Assembly (NCBI GenBank): GCA_964383465.1
Contig: CAYLGT010000003.1
Coordinates: 11,891 to 75,890 of the forward strand
Direction: 5' to 3'
Length of the DNA: 64,000 bases
Origin: CAYLGT01 sp964383465
GTDB lineage: Bacteria > Patescibacteriota > Saccharimonadia > Saccharimonadales > Saccharimonadaceae
Shown: positions 15,948 through 24,162 of the stretch, in pieces
Numbering within the stretch: the first letter of the stretch is position 1
Layout of the letters: every line of letters starts with the position of its first letter
Notes under the pieces: generated by a model
Databases searched by the model: none
Told to the model about the DNA's origin: nothing
The model's input: the letters and a program-made list of their open reading frames with translations, nothing else
Translations under genes and position numbers: made by a program

Positions 15948-17636
15948 ATGCACGAAAGCAGTCTTTTCACTCAACTTAGCATCATCATCGTTTTCGGCGG
16001 TGTGATTGCGATTGTTATGCGCCTACTTAAACAGCCACTCATCATCGGCTATATCCTGACTGGTATCCTGGTTGGGCCTAGCATGTTTAACCTGATCGGT
16101 GACAAAGAAACCTTTGACACTTACTCGCAGATCGGTATCACGCTTCTGCTGTTTATCATAGGTCTTGGGCTCAACGCTGGCGTGATACGTAGTCTAGGGA
16201 AAGTCTCCGTAACAACCGCTGGTACGATCCTGGTGATGGTGGGTGCTGTTGGTTTCGGGACCGCAAAGCTGCTTGGGTTCGACAACACCGAAGCCATGGT
16301 CACTGGTTTGGCGCTGTTTTTTAGCAGTACCATCATCATCCTTAAAGTTTTGTCAGACAAACGAGAGCTTGGACGACTCCATGGACAGATTGCCATGGGA
16401 GTTATCCTGGTCGACGACATCGTTGCGACATTTGCACTGCTGCTTGTGGCTGCTGCAGGTACAGCCGGTGGGCTCGGTATAGAGGACATCGGTCTACTGA
16501 TTCTCAAGGGCGCCGCCCTAGGCCTGGGACTGGTGCTTCTCAGTACCAAAGTCCTCCCGCACGTCATAAAGTTTTTCGCAAGCAGCCAGGAACTCCTGTT
16601 TCTCTTTACGATCTCCTGGGGATTTGGTGTTGCCTCGTTGTTTGAAGTCGCTGGATTTAGTCACGAGGTAGGTGCACTGTTCGGCGGTGTGAGTCTGGCG
16701 TCGCTACCATACGCAACCGAAATGGCATCGCGTTTGAAGCCGCTTCGTGATTTCTTTATCGTGCTGTTTTTCGTCGTTCTAGGCGAAAAGCTTGGATTTA
16801 GCGCAATTCAACAGAGCCTCGTACCCGCCCTGGTGCTCTCGCTGATCGTCATCATTGGTAAACCGTTGTTTGTCATGACGAGCCTCGGCTTTCATGGCTA
16901 CACAAAGCTCACCAGTTTCAAGGCGGCTATAAACCTCTCGCAGATAAGCGAGTTCTCTATCATCCTCGTTGTGTATGCGGCAAGTGTTGGTCTTGTCGGG
17001 GATGGTCTCGCCTCTATCATGACCCTTACGGCGCTCATCACCATCAGCACTAGCACGTACCTCATGAAGTACGACGATCAGCTCTATCGCTTATTTGAAA
17101 AGTCTCTCAGCGTCTTTGAGCGTAAAGCGGTCAAAGAGCGTCCACAAAAAGAAGTTAGCTATCCTATCATCCTCTTCGGCTACCACCGAGGCGGACATGA
17201 GTTCTTGCAAGTTTTCCGCGAGATGAAGCAGCGCTATTTGGTCGTAGACTATGATCCGGAAGTGATCGAGCACCTCGATCGACAAGGTGTGCGATGTACC
17301 TACGGCGATGCTACTGACGAAGAACTTCTCCATGAAATCAATGCGCGAAAAGCCCAGCTCATCGTCAGCACCATAACAGACATGAGCGTCAATCGATCGC
17401 TACTTGGCTATCTGCGTTATCACAACCCAGACGCAGTGTTTATCTGTCATGCAAACGGGTACGATGAAGCGGCATCTCTCTACAGTCATGGAGCGACGTA
17501 TGTTATGCTACCCCACTTCTTGGGTAGTGAAAGAATTGGAAACTTCATCAAGAAACATGGCTTTAACCACGCTGCATTTGATACCTACCGCAAGCAGCAT
17601 GTGATCACGCTCGGGAAAAGCGCACTCAAAAATTAG
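15948..17636 (+). CDS. Kef-type K+/H+ antiporter with TrkA-N (RCK) domain
   Basis: 562 residues. The CPA2 membrane domain (about 1-380, 12 helices) begins LSIIIVFGGVIAIVMRLLKQ and includes GYILTGILVGP and FFSSTIIILKVLSDKRE. A C-terminal Rossmann domain (about 400-545) has ILFGYHRGGHEFL and ends its second strand with VVDYDP, a nucleotide-binding acid. It would exchange potassium or sodium for protons under NAD(H) control. A TATACT -10 lies about 30 bases before the ATG. It converges on the Cys-rich gene, overlapping by 4 bases. Confidence 0.92.
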   Translation: MHESSLFTQLSIIIVFGGVIAIVMRLLKQPLIIGYILTGILVGPSMFNLIGDKETFDTYSQIGITLLLFIIGLGLNAGVIRSLGKVSVTTAGTILVMVGAVGFGTAKLLGFDNTEAMVTGLALFFSSTIIILKVLSDKRELGRLHGQIAMGVILVDDIVATFALLLVAAAGTAGGLGIEDIGLLILKGAALGLGLVLLSTKVLPHVIKFFASSQELLFLFTISWGFGVASLFEVAGFSHEVGALFGGVSLASLPYATEMASRLKPLRDFFIVLFFVVLGEKLGFSAIQQSLVPALVLSLIVIIGKPLFVMTSLGFHGYTKLTSFKAAINLSQISEFSIILVVYAASVGLVGDGLASIMTLTALITISTSTYLMKYDDQLYRLFEKSLSVFERKAVKERPQKEVSYPIILFGYHRGGHEFLQVFREMKQRYLVVDYDPEVIEHLDRQGVRCTYGDATDEELLHEINARKAQLIVSTITDMSVNRSLLGYLRYHNPDAVFICHANGYDEAASLYSHGATYVMLPHFLGSERIGNFIKKHGFNHAAFDTYRKQHVITLGKSALKN

Positions 17637-18886
17637 AGATTTTCAGTGCGTAGGTGTTGACCGGTTTTGCGGTCAAAGATATCACGCACCATGCCGCCTA
17701 TAACTACCCGCTGACGTGAAACCAGTGATGCGTCGTGATGCCTGGTCCGAGGCGGTTGTTTTATTTCGTGCGTACGCGGACGCTGTCCAGTCGCTAGCCG
17801 AGTGAGTGCCTGCCTGGCAAGCGCATTTTTATGAATGATTTCGAGCGCCCTTCCTGTCGTGTCATGTGTATCTGCGAGCTCACAGCTATAACAAACGCTG
17901 CAGCCACCTACGAGTCCTTGCTTCAGACAGACTCGACACGAACCCTCAGTAAAATTCGTCAAACCTAGTTCTAGACCCACGGGTGGACAGTTGTTGCTAT
18001 ATGTTTCACCATTTTCTCGCGCCAACTCCCCTGCCGCTTCACGACTAGATGCTTCAGCCTGGCCACGAAGCCGGGCCGTCAGCTGTGCCGCGGTGTCATA
18101 ACGAGCATTTTCAAGTCGTTCGACTAGATCATCTCCACCAGCCGCGATCAGTCCCTTTATAACACTCCTGTGCTCAGCGAGTATATCTTCTTGATTTCGT
18201 ATAAATGTCTGCGCATCTATGGTGCTCGTCCCGACACGCCCTCCTGACCATACACCACCACGAGTTTCTTCCAGGATCACATCGTGGAGTCTCGCTATAA
18301 AGCCACGGAGATCTTCTGAAGGGATGTCTTGGCGCTTTCCCCATAGTCGCATAGAAAGTACTTCTTCAACGGAAGCTGTGGTGCTGATCGATTGTCCGAA
18401 AAACCGACTAACATTGTCGAGGCAGACGTTGTCTGAAGTATCAAAGGAAATCGAGGTGGCTTCGAGACCATCTTCCGTCCTTTCGTACACTCGAATCATG
18501 GTCAGATGTTTCCCTATCTCGTGATCCTGTGGCGAGATGACAATAAGCAGGTCGTCATCACCCGCCGAGCCGCATGCAAGCTTGCGCTGATCATCGTACT
18601 CCTGTCGCTCAATCTGAGCGTGCACCAAATGCTTCGTAAACCGACCTGGAGCTCGAAGCTCAGCCTGCTGCGCAGCCGACAGACTAGTAGACACTACTTC
18701 GCCGATTGACTGGCCGAGGTAGTAAAGATGCCCATCTAAGCCCATCTCATAACGAAATGAGTTGCGCATAGGCAGCGGGATGCGTTCCGAGAGGTCGGTG
18801 ATTTCATCGACCTCGAATCGCTCAGCTTCAAAACGCTCGTACTGAGCTCGGCGATTCTCTTCTACTTGTTGGGAAACTGTTGACAT
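17633..18886 (-). CDS. Uncharacterised Cys-cluster protein behind cobalamin riboswitch
   Basis: 417 residues from the ATG at 18886, soluble, no membrane segment. It has an acidic N-terminal region with coiled-coil character (QQVEENRRAQYERFEAERFE), a mixed central domain (LLIVISPQDHEIG, SISFDTSDNVCLDN), then a long helical stretch, and near residue 328 a cysteine cluster CRVCLKQGLVGGCSVCYSCE that looks like a metal or iron-sulfur site. The tail is basic. An upstream in-frame ATG at 18916 falls inside the terminator hairpin and is rejected. No family is recognised. The gene starts only six bases after an intrinsic terminator that follows a cobalamin-type aptamer, so its expression is probably B12-controlled. 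Confidence 0.65.
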   Translation of the reverse strand: MSTVSQQVEENRRAQYERFEAERFEVDEITDLSERIPLPMRNSFRYEMGLDGHLYYLGQSIGEVVSTSLSAAQQAELRAPGRFTKHLVHAQIERQEYDDQRKLACGSAGDDDLLIVISPQDHEIGKHLTMIRVYERTEDGLEATSISFDTSDNVCLDNVSRFFGQSISTTASVEEVLSMRLWGKRQDIPSEDLRGFIARLHDVILEETRGGVWSGGRVGTSTIDAQTFIRNQEDILAEHRSVIKGLIAAGGDDLVERLENARYDTAAQLTARLRGQAEASSREAAGELARENGETYSNNCPPVGLELGLTNFTEGSCRVCLKQGLVGGCSVCYSCELADTHDTTGRALEIIHKNALARQALTRLATGQRPRTHEIKQPPRTRHHDASLVSRQRVVIGGMVRDIFDRKTGQHLRTENL

Positions 18887-18892
18887 ATAAAA

Positions 18893-18919
18893 ACGGTGCT
18901 TTCGAGAGAAAAGCACCGT
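18893..18919 (-). terminator. Intrinsic terminator in leader, expression platform of riboswitch
   Basis: Perfect 10-bp stem, ACGGTGCTTT with AAAGCACCGT, 7-base loop, followed on the minus strand by TTTTAT and then the ATG of the next gene. It lies between the aptamer (18975-19078) and the coding region, the usual place for transcriptional control by a riboswitch. Confidence 0.85.
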
Positions 18920-18974
18920 CCGACGACATACGAGGTCAAACTTTGTATCATTTCCTGCTCGGGAAGCCCTTTTT

Positions 18975-19078
18975 AGACCAGCGCGTATCGGACTTCCTCA
19001 AGCATCTACCCTCATAGTCTGCTTGAGATCACCGTTGCGGCACAGCTCACGATTTGCACGTGATTCCGCGCATGGCCT
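18975..19078 (-). promoter_or_regulatory. Cobalamin (AdoCbl-type) riboswitch aptamer
   Basis: The minus strand carries the cobalamin aptamer core in order: CGGAATC, the hairpin CACGTGCAAATCGTG, GCTGTGCCGCAACGGTGA, a 7-bp stem CTCAAGC/GCTTGAG, then AGTCCGATAC. These match the known blocks GGGAA, GGTGcAAaTCC, gCTGtCCCGCaACgGTgA and aGUCaGgAgAC. A closing stem AGGCCA-t-GCGCG pairs with CGCGC-TGGTCT. The extended arms with GCCACTG are absent, so it is a short variant of the class. I could not identify the partner of the kissing loop. The ligand is inferred from the motif class. Confidence 0.8.
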
Positions 19079-19148
19079 TCGGGTTTGTTTGTTAATACTC
19101 TCATTGTACGTGGCACGAGAACCTTTGGGTAGCGTAAAAAATACTACT

Positions 19149-20831
19149 CTATGCGACACCTGGCGTGTCGTCGTGGCCACCACGAAGCGGCTTCTCTTTG
19201 ATGCCGAGTGTGATCAGCGTAGCCGACAGCATGAGTATCCCCGAGGTCAGGAAAACGTTTCGTAAACTAGCGCTAAATGCATGAATGATCTTGTCTGAGT
19301 AGGACTCTTGTTTGGCGGTAAAATCACCTACGACCTTTTCACGAACCTCTTCAGGTAGCTTGCTAGTAGCCGTCGTGAGACCATCGGTGATCTTTGACTT
19401 CGTGTCGTGCATGTTAAGCAGCAGCGCCGTGTCGACGTTGAGGCTACTGAGCATCTGGGCGCTCTGTGGCTGCTTCTGCAAAGTCTGGATGTAAGGGTCG
19501 TTCTGGAGGTTGCCGATCTGTGATGTCACACCAGTCGTTAGCAGAGTACCAAGCACTGCGGTGCCGATAGTTGAGCCAAGCCCTCTGAAGAGCTGAGATG
19601 CTGACGTGGCCGCACCCAGGTCTTTTTGCTCGAATTCATTCTGTACGGCGAGGTTGATAATTGGCATACCCGCACCTAGCCCAAGCCCTGCAAAGAACAT
19701 GATGACGGCTTCGTGCCAGTAAGGACTCTCGGGTGTGAGTGTCGTGAGCGCAAACATAGCCGTCGTTGCAATCACGAAACCACCCATGATGAATCGTTTG
19801 TATTTACCAGTTTTTGTTACTAGCTGCCCAGTGATGGCCGCGCTTCCACTGAGACCGATAATCATCGGCAGTAACATAAGTCCAGCTTCTGTGGCATTTG
19901 CCCCGAATACCTGTTGGTTAAACTGGGTGAGGTACAAAATAGCACCGAGGAATGCAGCCCCAAACAACAGCGCTACTGCCATAATCGTAGTAAATGTACG
20001 GTTTTTGAAGAACTTGAGCGAGATGATAGGTTGCGCGACTCGTCCTTCGACGTAAATGAACGCTGCCGTCGCAAGTATGAATATGCTATAGAGCGACAGA
20101 CGAATTGCTTCGAGGCTCGTACCACCGCTGATCAGGCCGCTAAAAATCTTGTCAGTATTGTCGACCGCGAGGATGAGACTTGAGAGCGCCAGGGCGAGCA
20201 GCCCAGCACCGAGATAGTCTATACGATGTTTGGCGGCGTGTTTAATGTTCGGCGCATAGCGCGAAATCACCAGGAAGCTTGCGAGACCAACTGGCACGTT
20301 GAGCCAAAATGTCCAGCGCCAGTTTGTCGTGAGGCCGAGGAGGTTGTGCGGATCAGTCAAATAGCCGCCCAGCAGTGGACCAATCACCGAGCTCAGTCCG
20401 AAGACTGCCCCGATGAGCCCCTGCCATTTACCTCGTTCACGAGGGCTAAAGAGGTCACCGACAATCGTAAAGGCATTTGCCATGATGATACCAGCACCGA
20501 AGCCCTGGAGCGCGCGGAAGATGATGAGCTGCTCGATAGAGCCTGAGCTACCACTGAGCAGTGAAGCGAGCGTAAACAGCGCCACACCGACCATCAGAAC
20601 GGGGCGACGACCAAATAGGTCAGACAATTTTCCGGCAATCGGAACCGTCACGGTGCTTGTTAGCATGTATGCCGTTACGACCCAGCTGAGACTTGAAAAT
20701 GAGTTGAACTCTTCGACGATGCGGCCGAGTGCGGTTGAAATGATAGTCTGGTCAAGCGCAACCAAAAACAACCCGCTCATAACAGCAAGCATGACGATAA
20801 CTTTTTGGCGCTGGGATATATGATGAAGCAT
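19149..20831 (-). CDS. DHA2-family (14-helix) MFS drug/proton antiporter
   Basis: 560 residues with the EmrB/QacA pattern. LVALDQTIISTALGRIVEEF in helix 1 is motif D1, GKLSDLFGRRPVLMVG is motif A, and GLIGAVFGLSSVIGPLLGG is motif C. About 14 helices are predicted, with an extracytoplasmic loop after residue 435 before the last helix. It exports drugs or toxic metabolites using the proton gradient. It lies 26 bases downstream of the AbrB-like gene and is probably controlled by it. Its end is about 70 bases before the riboswitch. Confidence 0.92.
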   Translation of the reverse strand: MLHHISQRQKVIVMLAVMSGLFLVALDQTIISTALGRIVEEFNSFSSLSWVVTAYMLTSTVTVPIAGKLSDLFGRRPVLMVGVALFTLASLLSGSSGSIEQLIIFRALQGFGAGIIMANAFTIVGDLFSPRERGKWQGLIGAVFGLSSVIGPLLGGYLTDPHNLLGLTTNWRWTFWLNVPVGLASFLVISRYAPNIKHAAKHRIDYLGAGLLALALSSLILAVDNTDKIFSGLISGGTSLEAIRLSLYSIFILATAAFIYVEGRVAQPIISLKFFKNRTFTTIMAVALLFGAAFLGAILYLTQFNQQVFGANATEAGLMLLPMIIGLSGSAAITGQLVTKTGKYKRFIMGGFVIATTAMFALTTLTPESPYWHEAVIMFFAGLGLGAGMPIINLAVQNEFEQKDLGAATSASQLFRGLGSTIGTAVLGTLLTTGVTSQIGNLQNDPYIQTLQKQPQSAQMLSSLNVDTALLLNMHDTKSKITDGLTTATSKLPEEVREKVVGDFTAKQESYSDKIIHAFSASLRNVFLTSGILMLSATLITLGIKEKPLRGGHDDTPGVA

Positions 20832-20856
20832 AGTTAAGATACCCTCTGATAACTAG

Positions 20857-21087
20857 TTAGTTTAATTTTTCTCGTAAGCTACTCAGGTGGCTCCCCATCT
20901 TTTCGATAAGTGCCTGCATGTCTTTTTCGCTCACAAACCCTATCGATTTTTTTTCAGGCAGATAGAGGGCTACTAGCTTGTCTCCAGGCGCTACGCCCAT
21001 TTTTTCCCGTACCTCAGCCGGTATAACCACCTGGCCTTTTGGTCCAAGGGTGACCGTTCCAACTAAATCGATGTGTTTTTTGTGCAT
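20857..21087 (-). CDS. AbrB/MazE/SpoVT-type transcriptional regulator
   Basis: 76 residues. The swapped-hairpin domain GTVTLGPKGQVVIPAEVREK and GVAPGDKLVALYLPEKKSIG is followed by a short helical tail (MQALIEKMGSHLSSLREKLN). It would dimerise and bind palindromic DNA. It is the first gene of a unit with the efflux pump, and an inverted repeat sits directly against its start codon, so autoregulation is likely. There is no Shine-Dalgarno sequence; the -10 lies only about 19 bases upstream, which implies a very short leader. Confidence 0.88.
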   Translation of the reverse strand: MHKKHIDLVGTVTLGPKGQVVIPAEVREKMGVAPGDKLVALYLPEKKSIGFVSEKDMQALIEKMGSHLSSLREKLN

Positions 21088-21114
21088 AGTTATACATGTT
21101 ATACAAGTATAACT
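21088..21114 (-). promoter_or_regulatory. Inverted-repeat operator overlapping promoter of abrB-like gene
   Basis: AGTTATAC, 11 bases, GTATAACT: perfect 8-bp arms. The -10 TATACT of the minus-strand gene (21106-21111) lies in one arm, and the other arm abuts the ATG. A bound dimer would block both polymerase and ribosome. TTATAC also recurs in the centre. Confidence 0.6.
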
Positions 21115-21120
21115 ATGGTG

Positions 21121-23496
21121 TCAAGCTAGCGTTCTTCTCAGTGGTACGTAAAAGCCTGTAGGGCCACTGCTTGTGAGTGGGCAACCCGGTTGAGCTGGAT
21201 CAGGCACTGTACCTGCTGGAACGGTAGCACACATATCGGTAGCGTCAGGCACGCCGTCATTGTCTGTGTCGAGCGTTGTGGTAGTAACCGGACAGCCGTT
21301 CTGGTCAACTTCTACACTAGCGGCCGTGTTCGGACAGGTATCCTGGGCGTCGACGACACCATCATTGTCAGTATCATCGGAAGTATCCTGTTTTGGACAA
21401 CCGGTAGCATCGACATCGCCACCAACAGTAGGACACTTGTCGTTTTCATCGAGCACCCCGTCGTTGTCGGTGTCTTTTTTTGTATCTTCTGCCGGCTTAC
21501 AGTTGGCCGTAGGCACGGTACCATTTATAAAGTACTCCTCGTAGGCCACCCCTCCTGCCCCACATGCAGTGGCCTTCGTTACACCACTTGGTTGCGCAAA
21601 TGTCTCGGCAGGGCTATTACCCAAAAAGGCCTGGATCGATTTACTCCATATCGGTCCTGCCATCGCTGAACCACCCGACGTCATAACTTCGTTTTCGTTG
21701 TTACCTACCCAGACGCCAACCACAATGCTTGGGGTATAGCCAATCGTCCATGCGTCACGGTTGTCGTCGGTGCTTCCTGTTTTTACCGCCACTTTTCGGC
21801 CAGGTATGTTGAGTCGAGAGCCGAAGCTTGGCGCCCGTGCTGCGTTGTCGGACAGGATATCCGAAATCACGAACGATGCTTCGGTCGACTGTACGCGCTT
21901 TGACTTTGAGCTACTTCGGAAAATTGTTTCGCCATATTTGTTTTCAATGCTTTCGATGATAGTTACGCCATGCTGACGTCCGCCGTCGGCAAATGCAGCG
22001 TAGGCGTTAGTCATCTCGAGCGGCTTTACCTCTGCAGAACCAAGCCCCAGACTCATGCCGTAGTTCTTGTTGGGATCGATGGTGCTTAGGCCCATTTCTC
22101 TGGCTTTAGCTACCGCCTCATCGACACCTAGCTTCTGCAACACTTTGAGTGCTGGGATGTTGAGCGATTGCGAGAGGCCGTTTCTGAGCGTTATGTCACC
22201 ACGAAATTTAAAGTCATAGTTGTTTGGCTTGTAGCCGCCAAAGTCCGTTGCTTCATCGCGCAGAATTGTAGCTGCCGTCACCAGTTTTTGGTTGAGTGCT
22301 TCGGTGACATAGATGGGCTTGAAGCTCGAACCTGGCTGCCGTGCGGTTGTCGCCATGTTTACTTTTCCAAATGTCGGGTCGTTATAGTCGACACTTCCAA
22401 CGAGCGCTCGTACTTCGCCTGTTTTCGGGTCAATCGCAACCAGTGCTGCGTTGCGTCCTCCTCCGGCTCGGCTGACTGCGATCTGGTTCGTGACTATGGT
22501 TTCTGCGTCTTTTTGCCAGTTCAAATCAAGCGTCGTTTTGACCTTGTAGCCAGATCGCTTGATCTTTTCTTCACCATACTTTTTGTTCAGTTCAGCGAGC
22601 ACCATCTCGGTAAAATGAGGGGCATGTGTATACGTAACCGGTTTCACTTCTGCATAGGTCAGTGCTTCAGCTTTGGCAGTGTCGGCTTCAGCCTGCGTTA
22701 TCTTTTTGTCTTCCACCATACGACGTAGTACGTATGCTTGGCGCTGCTTGGCTTTGACGGGATCACCGTTGATCGGAGAGTAGACGCCTGGCGCCGGAAG
22801 CAGACCGATAAGCATACTGCTCTGCGCGAGGTCGAGGTCCTTGGCGGATGTGTTGAAGTAGGTATGGGCTGCCTCATCGATACCAAATGCCCCCTCCCCG
22901 AAGTACACGGAGTTGAGGTACATGTCGAGAATCTCATCTTTGGTGTACTGCTTGTCTACCGCCATAGCCATGAACAATTCCTGGTATTTACGCAGGAACG
23001 AACGCTCAGAAGAAAGGAGCGTGTTCTTTACGAGCTGTTGTGTAAGCGTCGAGCCACCACCGCCTTCGCCACCTGTTGTGACGTTTGAGACAACCGCACC
23101 CAAGATCGCTCGCACCGAGAAGCCGCCGTGCTCGTAGAAGTTTTTATCTTCGGAAGATATAAGTGCTTTTTCGGTAAAGTCGGAGATTTCGTCGAGCTGT
23201 AGGCGTTTAAGTGATTTACTCGACCCGGTACTGAAAAAGACTTCTCCGTTTTTGTCTTCAAACTGCACCCCAGTATTGCTGCGGTTCATGAGACGCTCAG
23301 GGTCAGAGATATCACGCAGTAGCACGAGATAGGTGACGATCGGAACTATAACCAAGAAGGCGGCAATCGGTCCAGCGATAACCAAAATCTTCTTCTTACG
23401 ACTCATGGACTGAAAATTCTGCCAGTTTCGTCGGAAAAAATTGCGACTGCGCATGGTGGCAGGCGGTTTGCGGGTGTAGGTACCGCGTCGTTTCAT
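21121..23496 (-). CDS. Bifunctional penicillin-binding protein (class A) with thrombospondin type 3 repeats
   Basis: 791 residues: cytoplasmic basic N-terminus, one anchor helix (about 37-59), GT51 transglycosylase with EDKNFYEHGG (catalytic Glu116) and GGGGSTLTQQLVKNTLL, then a transpeptidase with SSFK (Ser390, Lys393), SLN and VKTGST. It polymerises and cross-links peptidoglycan. The C-terminus (about 655-775) carries three calcium-binding thrombospondin type 3-like repeats of the form DTDNDGVxDxxDxC with paired cysteines, an unusual tail for a PBP. They may stiffen a stalk or bind a cell-surface partner; this is inference. Confidence 0.92.
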   Translation of the reverse strand: MKRRGTYTRKPPATMRSRNFFRRNWQNFQSMSRKKKILVIAGPIAAFLVIVPIVTYLVLLRDISDPERLMNRSNTGVQFEDKNGEVFFSTGSSKSLKRLQLDEISDFTEKALISSEDKNFYEHGGFSVRAILGAVVSNVTTGGEGGGGSTLTQQLVKNTLLSSERSFLRKYQELFMAMAVDKQYTKDEILDMYLNSVYFGEGAFGIDEAAHTYFNTSAKDLDLAQSSMLIGLLPAPGVYSPINGDPVKAKQRQAYVLRRMVEDKKITQAEADTAKAEALTYAEVKPVTYTHAPHFTEMVLAELNKKYGEEKIKRSGYKVKTTLDLNWQKDAETIVTNQIAVSRAGGGRNAALVAIDPKTGEVRALVGSVDYNDPTFGKVNMATTARQPGSSFKPIYVTEALNQKLVTAATILRDEATDFGGYKPNNYDFKFRGDITLRNGLSQSLNIPALKVLQKLGVDEAVAKAREMGLSTIDPNKNYGMSLGLGSAEVKPLEMTNAYAAFADGGRQHGVTIIESIENKYGETIFRSSSKSKRVQSTEASFVISDILSDNAARAPSFGSRLNIPGRKVAVKTGSTDDNRDAWTIGYTPSIVVGVWVGNNENEVMTSGGSAMAGPIWSKSIQAFLGNSPAETFAQPSGVTKATACGAGGVAYEEYFINGTVPTANCKPAEDTKKDTDNDGVLDENDKCPTVGGDVDATGCPKQDTSDDTDNDGVVDAQDTCPNTAASVEVDQNGCPVTTTTLDTDNDGVPDATDMCATVPAGTVPDPAQPGCPLTSSGPTGFYVPLRRTLA

Positions 23497-23529
23497 ATAT
23501 CTATTTTAACGCGAAATGAATAATTCTGC

Positions 23530-24153
23530 TTAGTGCAGCACATCGATGACTAGTGGCGTCGTGTCATCCCAACCTGTATCTACATAGAGAAGCGGGCGCT
23601 CGGTGTTTTTCAGGACTGCAAAACTAACCTGTCCCGACACACTCTGACCGGGCTTTACTGTGCTTGCGGGCAGTGGTGAAGAAACGTGCATAGAGGCATG
23701 GAGCTTTGAGATATCGCCCACTTCTGTCTTCACAAAAAGTTGATTGACCGGCATGAGCTCGTGTGTTTGCTTAGAAGTATTTTTGATAGTGACGTTCATA
23801 ATCAGCATGGTCATACCCTCTTCGAGCGCAAAGGCTTTGTCCTGTTTCGAGTTCAGCTGGACGTTTTTTACCTCGACCTCAACTGCGTCGTTTCGGCTGT
23901 CTTGCAAAGACTTCGCAACTTTCGGGTACACGATGACGTTGTGAGTCGAAGCTTTGTCATAGAGGCGCTGCGCAGTCCAATGCATCCAAAATACCGTGTT
24001 GATAACGATGAGTGCCGCCAGGCCAAACACAAACACCCCAAACAACAAGCTGTTCTCATCACGAAACTTACGAAACCTCTTGTACTCTCGCTGCAGCTCC
24101 TGCGCCTCGTGTTCGATAAATTCTACTGGTGTGTCATGATGGTTTTTCTTCAT
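23530..24153 (-). CDS. Membrane-anchored DUF4352-like protein
   Basis: 207 residues: an acidic/basic cytoplasmic N-terminus, one helix (about 39-60) and an outer beta-sandwich with MTMLIMNVTIKNTSKQTHEL and the C-terminal strand pattern GQVSFAVLKN of DUF4352/immunoglobulin-like domains. It lies 33 bases before the PBP gene and 9 bases after the Ig/b5 gene, so it belongs to the long minus-strand unit. A paralogue is at 26168. The role is unknown; it is possibly a structural partner of the Ig-like proteins. Confidence 0.65.
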   Translation of the reverse strand: MKKNHHDTPVEFIEHEAQELQREYKRFRKFRDENSLLFGVFVFGLAALIVINTVFWMHWTAQRLYDKASTHNVIVYPKVAKSLQDSRNDAVEVEVKNVQLNSKQDKAFALEEGMTMLIMNVTIKNTSKQTHELMPVNQLFVKTEVGDISKLHASMHVSSPLPASTVKPGQSVSGQVSFAVLKNTERPLLYVDTGWDDTTPLVIDVLH

Positions 24154-24162
24154 ATATACCTC

